DNA of 64,000 nucleotides from JAGNDO01 sp963704975 (GTDB taxonomy: Bacteria > Chloroflexota > Anaerolineae > Caldilineales > Caldilineaceae). The translations under genes and the position numbers were made by a program. Positions 28,301 to 37,516 of the stretch are shown here, one piece after another (within the stretch, counting starts at the first letter, position 1; each line of letters opens with the position of its first letter). The DNA is taken from assembly GCA_963704975.1 (NCBI GenBank), contig CAVPIK010000034.1, forward strand, positions 1-64,000, written 5' to 3'. A model generated the notes under the pieces. The model worked only from the letters and a program-made list of their open reading frames with translations. It searched no databases and was not told the origin of the DNA.

Positions 28301-29560
28301 CCCCCGGTCATCACCTATCCCATCCCCGGCACGGTCTGTGACGGCATGTTGAAAGTGGTGGGCCGGGCCTATCCCGGCGCGGAGGTGGATGTCTACATCA
28401 ACGGTTTTCTCGCTGGCACGGCCAAGACCGACGGCCAGGGCCATTGGGCCTACGACGGCTACTTCACCGATGGCGACAACACCCTCTATGCCGTGGCCCG
28501 TTTCGACAGCATGACCAGCGCACCCTCCCCCACGGTGCTGGTCAAGGTGGACCACAGCCTGAGTTGGAGTCCCATGAGCCTCACCTTCACCGACCCGGCC
28601 GGCCACGCCCGCCCGCCCAGGGGACCGGATGGCCGCACAGACGCCACGGGCTGGCAGATCTTCCTGCGCCCAGGCCAGACCTATACGGTCAGCGTCACCC
28701 TCTGCTGCGAAGCCGGGGACGGGGTGGTGGCCCTCACCTTGACCGACGGCAGCGAGATCCCCCTCACCGACCCGGACAAAGACAACGTCTACACGGGCGT
28801 CTTCACCACCGTTACGGACAAGCCGGTCAGCGGCAGCATGAAGCTGTGCGTCACCTGCGCCAAGATCCAGATCTGCTCCGACGGCACGGTGTTGATCGAT
28901 CCCGAAGGGGTGATCTACGACCTGACCACGGGCAAACCCATCCCCTTGTCTATGGCGACCTGTTTCCAAGCCCAAAGCGACGGGACGGATGTGGGCGGGG
29001 CCGCGATCTTCAGCCAGTGGCCCGCCGCGGACTTCGGCCAGATCAACCCCCAAACCACCGGGGAGGATGGCTACTTCAGCTTCTTCACCCCCGCCGGCAC
29101 CTTCCGGGTGGAGGCGTGGGGACAGGGTTATCAGCCCTATCGCACAGAGGATCTGGTGGTGGTGGATGCGCCGGTGGAGCGCAACATCCCCCTCACCCCT
29201 CTGGTGGAAGCCAAGGCCGACTATGTGATCAGCGTCGGCCCCAACGGCTTTGACCCGGCGGTGCTCAGCGTGCCCGCGGGCAGCGTCGTCGAATGGGTGA
29301 ACGTGGACAGCGGGGATCACACCAGCACCAGCATCATCACCCCGGCCTCCCTGGCCGCGGCCAGCAACTCGACCTTCGATCCGGCAGACGGTTGGGACAG
29401 CGGGCTCCTGCTTGGGGGCGAAAGCTACAAACGTCAACTGGATGCCGTGGGCACGTACACCTATGGGGACAGCACATCACCCATCCACCAGGCCACCCTC
29501 ATTGTCACCGAGGCCCAACCTTTGCAGAAAACCATCTATCTGCCTTTGATCTTGCGGTAA
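25346..29560 (+). CDS. Giant secreted protein 1: DUF11-like, GEVED-like and cupredoxin-like domains
   Basis: About 1400 residues once at least five frame changes (near 25920, 26290, 26405, 27520, 27945, 28035) are bridged. Signal peptide ends in LPAAALAQ (about residues 22-45). Order: DUF11-like repeat (VYTLTLRNEG ... VTDTLPAGLKY), GEVED-like module (DLGDAPDS ... GDWADAKSC ... LGETEDYLHVP), DUF11-like, second GEVED-like (DLGDAPDSTNHFSA ... LGETEDYLILP), DUF11-like, an Ig-like unit (PGAEVDVYINGFLAGTA), a carboxypeptidase-regulatory-like unit (DGYFSFFTPAGTFRVEA), a cupredoxin-like domain, and the tail KTIYLPLILR. Probably a cell-surface adhesin or sheath protein. Shares architecture with the next gene. 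Confidence 0.82.
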
Positions 29561-29578
29561 GCGTAGCATTGGGGGACA

Positions 29579-29631
29579 AGTGGGGAAACGGAAGCGGTAG
29601 GTCTCAGACCTACCGCTTCCGTTTCCCCACT
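29579..29631. terminator. Perfect 26-bp hairpin after giant protein 1
   Basis: Arms AGTGGGGAAACGGAAGCGGT... and complement with a single-base centre at 29605. Non-repetitive words; no long T tract, so terminator function is presumed. Confidence 0.65.
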
Positions 29632-29645
29632 CTCCTCTACTGATT

Positions 29646-29676
29646 TGTCGGCATCCCCCACGGCCTTGCGTTGAGT
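29646..29676 (+). promoter_or_regulatory. Shared motif site C (candidate alternative-sigma promoter)
   Basis: TGTCGG at 29646-29651, 17 nt, CCTTG-flanked CGTTGAGT at 29669-29676, about 120 nt before the second giant gene. Confidence 0.62.
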
Positions 29677-29795
29677 AGGCCAGACTCTCCCCCTCTTCAC
29701 ACCTCCGCCATGCACCCTATCGGCCCCACCCGCATGGCCCCTGCACGATACCTCGTCAGCACCATTTAGCAGAACCATTCACAAGGAGACGAAAG

Positions 29796-32700
29796 ATGAC
29801 TGCAAGACTCGACTTCAGCGAACTGGGCGACCAGCCCACGGACGCCGGACCCCCGCGGCCTGGCCTATTGCGTTTGATCGGCATTGGCACCCTGGCGATC
29901 CTGATGCTGGGACTGCTCTTTGCCCTGATCCCCAGCCCGGCCTTGGCCCAGACTGGGGACACGCCCCTGACTCTGCAAAAGGTTGTTGACAAGCCCGTCG
30001 TGGTGATCAGCGACACGCTCCACTACACCTTGACCGTGGCCAACACCGGCGCGTCCGTGGATGGTCTGCATATTGCGGACCCTTTGCCCGCGGGCACGTC
30101 CTATGTGGCCAATAGCGCCACGGCCTCGGCGGGGCAAGTTTTCTACAACCCCGACACCGACCAGATCGAGTGGCAAGGCGCGCTTGAACAGCAAGCCAGG
30201 GCCACCATCGGGTTCCAGGTCATCGTGATCGGCAAACCCAACAAGTGCGACCAACCCATCGTCAACCAAGCCTATTTGCACCCGTCCGGCGCGGCGGAGA
30301 TTCTCTCTAACCAGGTGCATAGCCTCTTTGCCTGCCCGGATCTGGGCGATGCGCCGGACAGCACCAACCATGCCGGCGCGCCCATGACGGCCTATGCCAC
30401 CGGCCCGGTTGGGGCCAACTTCCCCACGGTCTACGGGCCGGGGACCGGGCCTGTACCGGGACCGAACCACTGGTTCCCCAAGGTGGATGCCTGGCTGGGT
30501 GCCCGGGTCAGCGGCGAGTTTGACGCCGATCTGCTCCCCGACGAGGATACTTTCACCAATCTCGATCCCAAGGCCGATGTGGCGGATCGAGACAACTTCG
30601 ACGACGGCGTGATCAAACGTCCGCCCCTGGACCACTGCAAGGCGACCGAGATGGTGGTGCAGGTGACCGTGGCCGCCGCGGCCCCGGTGCGGGATCGCTT
30701 CATCAATGTCTGGTTCGACTGGAACCGAGACGGCGATTGGGAAGATGCCTTTGATTGCCCGCGGGATCCCACAGGTGGCGGGGGTGGCGGCGCGCTGGAA
30801 TGGGCCGTGCAGGACTTCCCCACAAATCTGGGGCCAGGCAGCCATGTGGTCACCCTGACCACTTTCCTGCCCTATAACATGGGGGCGAACATTGACCCCA
30901 ATATGGATATGTGGGCCCGGGTCACCCTGGCCGAGCAGAAGGCCCCCCGCAGTGCGACCACCTCTCTGGCCGATGGCCGCGGCCCGGACAAGGGCTATCG
31001 ATTCGGCGAGACCGAAGATTTTCACATCTTCTTCGAGAACCAGCCGCCGGTGATCACCATCGAGAAGATGGCCGGTGTCACCGAGACCGTGCCCGGCGGC
31101 ATCATCCATTACACCATCAAGATCAACAACAGCGGCGGCAGCACGGCCGTGGGCCTGCACATGGAAGACCCCATCCCCGGCGGGACCGTCTATGTGGCAG
31201 GATCGGTCACGGCCACCTTGGGCACGGCATTCTATGACAGCGGCCCGAACAAGATCGTCTGGGATGGCGATGTGCCCGCGGGCCAAACGGCCATCATCGA
31301 GTTTGACGTGCAGGTGAGTCAAAACGAGCCGCCTTGCCAAAACGGCGTGGCCAACACGGCCTTCGTGGTCCTTGAAGGACGGCACCAAGCTGACCTCTCG
31401 CACGGTGCATGTGCGCATCAACTGTGACCAACAGCCCAAGGGCATGGACTTCGGCGATGCGTCGGACAGCAGCAACCACTACAACATAGAACAATGTGGC
31501 CTACCCCGTGGTCCGGTCATGGGTCGCTTCCCCACGGTCTGGGAAGGCACCCCGGCCGGCAGCGGCGCGGGTCCGGCCCATGAGATCTCCAATCGCCTGT
31601 GGCTGGGGGATCGCATCACCGAGGAGAAGGACGCGGATGTGCTGCCCGATGCCGACGGCATCACCAACATCCTGAACAACGGCACGGACATCAACAGCGC
31701 CGACCAGGACAAGGCGGATGACGGCTGGCTCAACCCCAACGTGCCCTTCGTCGACTGCCGAGAGACCACCCTCAAGGTGCGGATTCGCCGCTCGGCCCTG
31801 CCCGTGGGCCAGGACCGAGTCCTCCTGAATGTCTGGTACGACGGCAACCGGGACGGCGACTGGGAAGATGTTCGCCAGTGTGGCAACAGCGACCAGCCCG
31901 GCGGCATTTCGGCACGAGCCTTCGAATGGATTGTGCAGGACTTCGTCGTCAACGCCGCGGCCATCCCCGCCAGCGGCTTTGTGGACATCGCCGTGCCCAC
32001 CATGCTCGTCTCCAACCCGGTGAAGGACGGCCCGGCCTGGGTGCGCTTCACCCTGAGCGAGCACAAAGCCATTCGCCCGTCCACCACCGGCCTGGCCGAT
32101 GGACGCGGGCCTGATGCCCCCACCGCCTTCCGCCTGGGCGAGACCGAGGACTACATCTATCTGCCCGCAGACCCCGGCGGCGACCCCGGCCAGGTCACCG
32201 TGGACAAGTTTGTCAGCGGCGGCCCGACCACCGTCGTGCTGGGCAGTGTCATCACCTACACCATCGACATCAAGCACATGGGCGGCACGGCCCCGGCCCT
32301 GGTGGCCATGACCGATGTGCTGCCTGCCGAGGTGCACCTGGTCAACGGTCCCTTTGTGACCGAACTGACCCCCAGCGTCTCGCCCCTGGTGGCCGTCTAT
32401 GATGCGGGCTTCGGCCCCAGCGGTCGGGTGGGGTGGCAGGGCTACATGACGCCGGACTCGGCGCTTGCGGGTGGAGTTTGCCGTGCGAGTGCGCCGCTGC
32501 CCGGACACGGCCAACCCGGCCATCGTCAACAAGGTGGTGGTGCAGCGCCCGGATGGCTCCCTGATCAACGATGTGGAGACCACGCCGGTGAGCTGTGACA
32601 AGCCCCAAGATCCCCAGATCAATCTGGAAAAGCACATCGTGGTTGAGCAGACCGATGCCGCCGGCAATGTGATCAGCCAACCAATATGTGGAGTGGGGCT

Positions 32701-35417
32701 TCTTGAGCGGTCAAACCCCCATCTACGTCCTGACCTTGACCAACGCCGGCATCACCGAGACGGTCAACATCAGCGACGTGCTGCCTTCGGGCGTGATCGC
32801 CGTGGGCGTCTCGGCCAACTTCGGCCTGGCCACCATCGGCAGCGGCGGCCAATCCGTCGGCTGGACCGGGAACATCGGCCCAGGCAACAGCCCGGCGCTG
32901 ATCAAGATCCAGGTCAAGCCCACGGACCGCATCGTCTGCGACCGGCACATGATCAACACAGCCTTCTGGTGGATCCCCGGCCATCGGGGCGAGAGCAACC
33001 CCACCCGCCTCTTCCTGGCCTGTTCGGACCTGGGCGATGCGCCGGACAGCACCAACAACGCCGGTGTGGGCATGGAAGCGTACCCCGGCACCGGGGCCAA
33101 CTTCCCCACGGTCTTCAGCGTGGCCGCCCCGGAGCGGGGACCCAAGCACATGGAGACGCGACCCTTCCACCTGGGCCAGGGCGTCACCGCCGAGCGGGAA
33201 GCCGACACGGGCTACGACATGGACCCGACCAACAACATCGTGCCCACCCTCAAACAGGCGGATCTGGACAAGCGGGATGACGGCATCGACCCGGCCACGC
33301 GTTGCGTTCAACCACTGCCGGGTCAACACCATCAAGGTGGCGGTGAGCATCGCCCCTGGCGCGGCCGCCCTCTTGGCCAACAACGACGGCGTCGGCTATC
33401 TCAACGGCTGGATCGACAGCAACCGAGACGGCGACTGGGCCGACAGCTTCGACTGCCCGGCGGACCCCACCACCAACGGCGGCGTGGCCCGCGAGCACAT
33501 CATCATCGACTTCCCCGTCAACGTGGCGACTCTGGGACCGGGGCTGCACATCATCCCCGTGACCACCACGGGCCTGGTGGCCAACCCGGCCGACCTAGCC
33601 CAGAAGCCCATGTGGCTGCGCCTGACCCTGAGCGAGCAGAAGTCCAACAAGACCCTGGGCACCACCACCGCCCCCTATGGCGATGGCCGAGGCTACGACA
33701 GCCCCTTCCGCCTGGGCGAGACCGAGGACTATCTGCTGCGGGGCACGGACCAGCAAGGCGAGGCCGACCCCGGCGTCACCAAGCAGGGGCGGATCGAGCC
33801 GGTCTTCGACCCGGCCAACGGTGTGCGGGGATGGCAGGTCAACTGGCTGGTGGACTATGCCAACCACGGCTCCACCGCCGCCACCAACGTGCATGTGATC
33901 GACACCTTCAGCGCCCCCCAGCATCTGATCAACGAGCAATCCGTGCCCAATAAACCCATGACCCAAAGCGGGCGCACCCTGGATTACACCGTGGGCACCC
34001 TGGGCGTGGGCGGCACAGGCAGCATCGCCATCCAGACCGGGATCCCCTTCACCACCCCGGCGGGCACCGTGCTGACCAACACCGTGGTCATCAACAGCGG
34101 CAACGACAGCAACACCACCAACAACACGGCCGTGGTCACCGTGACCGTGCCCCTGCTGCCCCCGGTGATCGCCCATCCCCTGCCCGGCACCACCTGTTCC
34201 GGCGACATCACCGTCACCGGGCGGGTGCAGATCGGCGCGGTGGTGGATGTCTACGTGGACAGCGTCCTGGCTGGCACGGCCACCCCGGACAGCCTGGGCC
34301 ACTGGAGCCTGGCCGTCACCGGTCTGGCCGATGGCAGCCACAGCATCTATGCCGTGGCACGGGTGGGCAGCCTCACCAGCGCCCCGACGCCCACGGTGAT
34401 CGTGATCGTGGACAGCTCCCTCTTCTGGGATCCCATGAGCCTGCGCTTTATCGAGGCGGCTTCCGGCCACGTCATCGTGCCCAGCGGACGGCTTGGACGA
34501 GAGCGGCTGGTCGGTCTTCCTGAAACGGGGCCAGACCTACACCGTCACCCTGCGGGTCTGCTGTGATGCCGACAACCCGGTGGTGACCATGGAGTTGGGC
34601 GACGTCGCCACCATCAACCTGACCGACCCGGACGGCGACATGATCTATGCGGGCAGCTTCACCACGCCGAGCGACGGCCCCTTCGCCGGCACCATCCGCA
34701 TCTGCGTCATCTGCGAGCTGATCAAGAAGTGTTCCGATGGCGAAGTGACCATCGACCCGGAGGGCAATGTCTATGACCTGACCACGGGCTTGGTGATCGG
34801 CGGCTCGACCGTGGCCTGTATGCAATCGGTGGTGTCGGGTGCCTCCGGCGACACGGTCTATGACCTGTGGCCGGCGGTGGACTTCGACCAAATCAACCCC
34901 CAGGTCACGGCGGCGGACGGCTACTTCAGCTTCTTCACCCCGGCGGGCGCGTACCAGTTGCAGGTCTCCCAGACCGGCTACCAGCCCTATCGCAGTTGGG
35001 ATCTGGTGGTGATCGACGCCCCGGTCCACTTCGACGTGCCCATGACCCCGGTCATCGCCGGGGATGCGGACCACGTGATCGCCATCACCGCCAACGGCTT
35101 TGAGCCCGCCTTCCTGACCGTGGCCCCGGGCGATGTGGTCCAGTGGGTCAACATGGACACGGGTGCCCACACCAGCACCAGCGCCGATCCCGCCGTCACC
35201 TTCCCCGGCTTGGCGGCCACCGCCCTCTCTCCCCACGGACGGCTGGGACAGCGGTCTGCTGGGCACGGGGAGCAGCTACAAGCGGTCGCTCTCCACGGAA
35301 GGCACGTACACCTACGCCGACCACGAGAATCCTGAGTTCACGGCGACCCTCGTCGTGGCCCAGCCCGTGGTGACGCCGACGAGTTACACGATCTTCTTGC
35401 CGATGGTTTTGCGGTAG
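29796..35417 (+). CDS. Giant secreted protein 2: three GEVED-like modules, DUF11-like repeats, cupredoxin-like C-terminus
   Basis: About 1870 residues with frame changes near 31375, 32465, 32690, 33300, 34490 and 35230. ATG 29796 has AAGGAG upstream. Signal peptide GTLAILMLGLLFALIPSPALAQ. DUF11-like unit (LHYTLTVANTGASVDGLHI), then GEVED-like modules starting DLGDAPDSTNHAG (about 30340), DFGDASDSSNHY (31447) and DLGDAPDSTNNAG (33028), alternating with DUF11-like units, each with NxxRDGDWED calcium-loop-like motifs and a GETED end. Then Ig-like, regulatory-like (ADGYFSFFTPAGAYQL) and cupredoxin-like domains, ending SYTIFLPMVLR. Clearly paralogous to the preceding gene by domain duplication. 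Likely surface-exposed. Confidence 0.82.
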
Positions 35418-35486
35418 GGGGGATGAGGAATGAGTAACGAGTAATGAGTGGGGCGTGGAGGAAGACTCACGTAATACGCAATACGT

Positions 35487-35530
35487 AACAAAGAGACGGC
35501 GCTTCCGGGAGGAAGCGCCGTCTCTTTGTT
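35487..35530. terminator. Perfect 20-bp hairpin after giant protein 2
   Basis: AACAAAGAGACGGCGCTTCC and its complement around GGGA. A GAGTAATGAGT word arm (about 35420-35450) and GTAATACGCAATACGTAA words precede it. Confidence 0.75.
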
Positions 35531-35600
35531 ATGTGCTACGTGTAGTGTTTTGTGGGGTGGGGTTTGGGCGTTGCTGGAAAAGCTGAATCGACCTGCGTGT

Positions 35601-35930
35601 CTATCCAAGAAGACGGTCATACTCGTCGTGTTTGCCGAACATCGGAACGGCTTTTTTCGCCTCCACATCGGCTTTGGCCTGGGCTTTCAATGCGGCAAAG
35701 CGATCCGCGTGCAGGGCCAAGCTTTTCTCCCAGGCAACGTCTTCGGCCGCCAGGTCCTCTTCGGACAACATCGTCGTCCCCATTTTCTGCAAAGGGGATT
35801 CGACCCAGATCGGGATTCTGCCTGTAAAAAGCGCGGCAAATCGTAGAGTTGCGCTGCCGTCGGTCGGCAAATCCCTGATAAGCGTCGCAATCGCGCCTTC
35901 GTAGTCAATTGGCGTTTGGATTGTTTGCAT
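35601..35930 (-). CDS. Small hypothetical protein next to toxin-antitoxin genes
   Basis: 109 residues from ATG 35930 (MQTIQTPIDYEGAIATLIRDLP). It continues ATLRFAALFTGRIPIWVESPLQKM and a Glu/Ala/Lys-rich helical second half ending KHDEYDRLLG. No signal peptide or membrane segment. I do not recognise the family. It lies about 200 bp downstream of the HicB-like gene on the same strand. Confidence 0.5.
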   Translation of the reverse strand: MQTIQTPIDYEGAIATLIRDLPTDGSATLRFAALFTGRIPIWVESPLQKMGTTMLSEEDLAAEDVAWEKSLALHADRFAALKAQAKADVEAKKAVPMFGKHDEYDRLLG

Positions 35931-36129
35931 AGTTTTGCTCCGGTCTACACCACCGTTCAGATGGCGATCATTCAGCTGCATTGAGCGCGGTATTCCTCGT
36001 CGTCTGCCACAGTATAACAAAAAAAGCGGATGGCGACCATTGCAATTTGGGGGCGGATTGGTGGATCAATGGGCCTGTGTTCTACGCCAATCTGAAAGTC
36101 GTCTCTGGTCATACCACAACCCGATCCCC

Positions 36130-36475
36130 TCAGGCGGCTGATTCCGACAGCACTGCCTCCCGCAAGACATCGGACGCCCATTGATTGATGCTCTTATTGT
36201 TGGTTTCCGCCGCGGTCGCCACGGCCAGATGCACCTCCGGCGGAATCCGCACGGTCAGTTTGCCGGAATATGGACCGTTGTGGCTTCTGCCCGATCTTTT
36301 CGCATACATCCAGATAGTGATGCACAGCCTCATGGAAGGCAGACTCCAACTCTTCGACAGTGCTACCATGAAAACTGACAATACCCCGAATGCCGATAAT
36401 ATGCCCGACAAAGATCTTGTCCATGTCGTCGTATTCGATCTTGGCGGAATAGCCCTGATATTTCATTTCGTTCAT
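36130..36475 (-). CDS. HicB-family antitoxin-like protein (one frameshift)
   Basis: The first half, MNEMKYQGYSAKIEYDDMDKI..GHIIGIRGIVSFHGSTVEELE, is the HicB RNase H-like fold. After a shift near 36290 the frame gives a C-terminal ribbon-helix-helix-like DNA-binding part (YSGKLTVRIPPEVHLAVATAAETNNKSINQWASDVLREA). HicB normally neutralises the mRNA interferase HicA. I find no HicA reading frame adjacent, so it may be an orphan regulator. Confidence 0.78.
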
Positions 36476-36544
36476 AGGGTTACCCCTGCCCTCTGCAAAA
36501 AAAGACGCACATCTTTGACACGATATAGAATTTTGAGTCGTGGT

Positions 36545-36956
36545 CTACTCGCTGAAAATCTGAAGAAAATCGCTTGGGCTGAGGATCTGGATGCCTCGAA
36601 ACTCACCAAGAGGCAAGATGTGTTTGCGATCTCCGGTGACGAGGTAATGGGCACGGGCTTCCACGGCGCATTCAAGAATCCGGTTGTCGCTCTCTTTGGC
36701 CTGAATGATCCCAATTGAGATGGGTGGCGAGACAATTTGGGCAAGGGAGCGGACATGGTCAACCATGAAGTCGGCCCGATCTCGATCCAGGCCAAATTTG
36801 TCTTCAAGCACACGTCGAAATTCGTCGAGAATGAACTGAGAGGTAAAGAGAATAACGGCACCGTGAACGGGCCAATCCCAGAACTTGATCCGGCACGCTT
36901 CTCGGAAAAATCGCCGCGGAGATGAGTACATTGGTGTCGTACACAACCCGGATCAT
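36545..36956 (-). CDS. PIN-domain toxin (VapC-like, one frameshift)
   Basis: Predicted Mg-dependent ribonuclease toxin. ATG 36956 gives MIRVVYDTNVLISAAIFPRS with the first catalytic aspartate in YDTN. After a shift near 36850 it continues SQFILDEFRRVLEDKFG, ESDNRILECAVEARAHYLVTGDRKHIL (acidic residues of the PIN site in DNRI and TGDRKH), ending LSPSDFLQIFSE. The start overlaps the stop of the upstream antitoxin (ATGA), as expected of a co-translated toxin-antitoxin pair. Confidence 0.83.
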
Positions 36957-37189
36957 GATCGTAGACTGTCCACAAGATACTCGACATCACTTTCTGCGAT
37001 GATGCCCGCACCCCTGGCTCTGATGGAAAGTTCCTGCTGGATGGCAGTCCATTTGGCGTCTGCCATGTAGTGACGCAGTGCTTCCCGCACGAGCTCGCTT
37101 TTGGTGCGCTTTTCGTGGGTGAGGAGTGTTTCGAGTTCATCTGCCATGTCCGGCGGCAGAGAAAAGGACCAAACAACGGATGAACGCAT
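36953..37189 (-). CDS. Ribbon-helix-helix antitoxin (CopG-like)
   Basis: 78 residues, intact. N-terminal beta strand and helices VVWSFSLPPDMADELETLL..EKRTKSELVREALRHYM form the RHH DNA-binding fold. The C-terminal part (SIRARGAGIIAESDVEYLVDSLRS) would bind the PIN toxin. The ribosome site AAAGGAG precedes ATG 37189. An AT-rich palindrome in the promoter is the likely autoregulatory operator. Confidence 0.82.
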   Translation of the reverse strand: MRSSVVWSFSLPPDMADELETLLTHEKRTKSELVREALRHYMADAKWTAIQQELSIRARGAGIIAESDVEYLVDSLRS

Positions 37190-37206
37190 AGATCAATCTC
37201 CTTTGT

Positions 37207-37252
37207 CACTCGTGTGAATACAATCGTAATACTTCTTATTATCAAGTATTAC
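37207..37252 (-). promoter_or_regulatory. Operator-promoter of the RHH/PIN operon
   Basis: Palindrome GTAATACTT-N9-AAGTATTAC at 37226-37252. On the minus strand a TTGATA -35 falls inside it, followed 17 nt later by TGTATT. A repressor bound at the palindrome would cover the -35 and spacer. Confidence 0.6.
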
Positions 37253-37391
37253 AGGTCGATAGGTCAAACTTGTTTTCGGGTCTTCCGAATCTTTTGAACC
37301 CCAGCCGCTTGTGTCTGGTATAATCAACTCGTACCGACTAGAACATTGGTTCGGTTTATGTCAATGCTTCTGACGTTCCACTCCATTCTGA

Positions 37392-37500
37392 TCGAAATAG
37401 CACGCGGAATGACGCGGATTTGGCTGATTCCCGCTGATTTCCCTTTGAACATCCAAAAAATCCGCGTAAATCCGTTAAATCCGCGTCATCCGCGGCCCAT
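37392..37500. repeat. Word-repeat hairpin before dnaE, GACGCGGATTT type
   Basis: GCGGAATGACGCGGATTTGGC words and complementary AAATCCGCG words separated by a looser centre. Confidence 0.75.
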
Positions 37501-37516
37501 TTGAGAGACCTTGCCC

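Noticed and set aside
31370..34500. Programmed ribosomal frameshifting in the giant surface proteins
   Set aside because: The shift sites share no slippery heptamer or following structure, and similar breaks occur in unrelated genes across the window.
36476..36544. HicA toxin partner for the HicB-like gene
   Set aside because: The short stretch upstream encodes no HicA-like dsRNA-binding fold; the adjacent PIN gene belongs to the RHH antitoxin by overlap.
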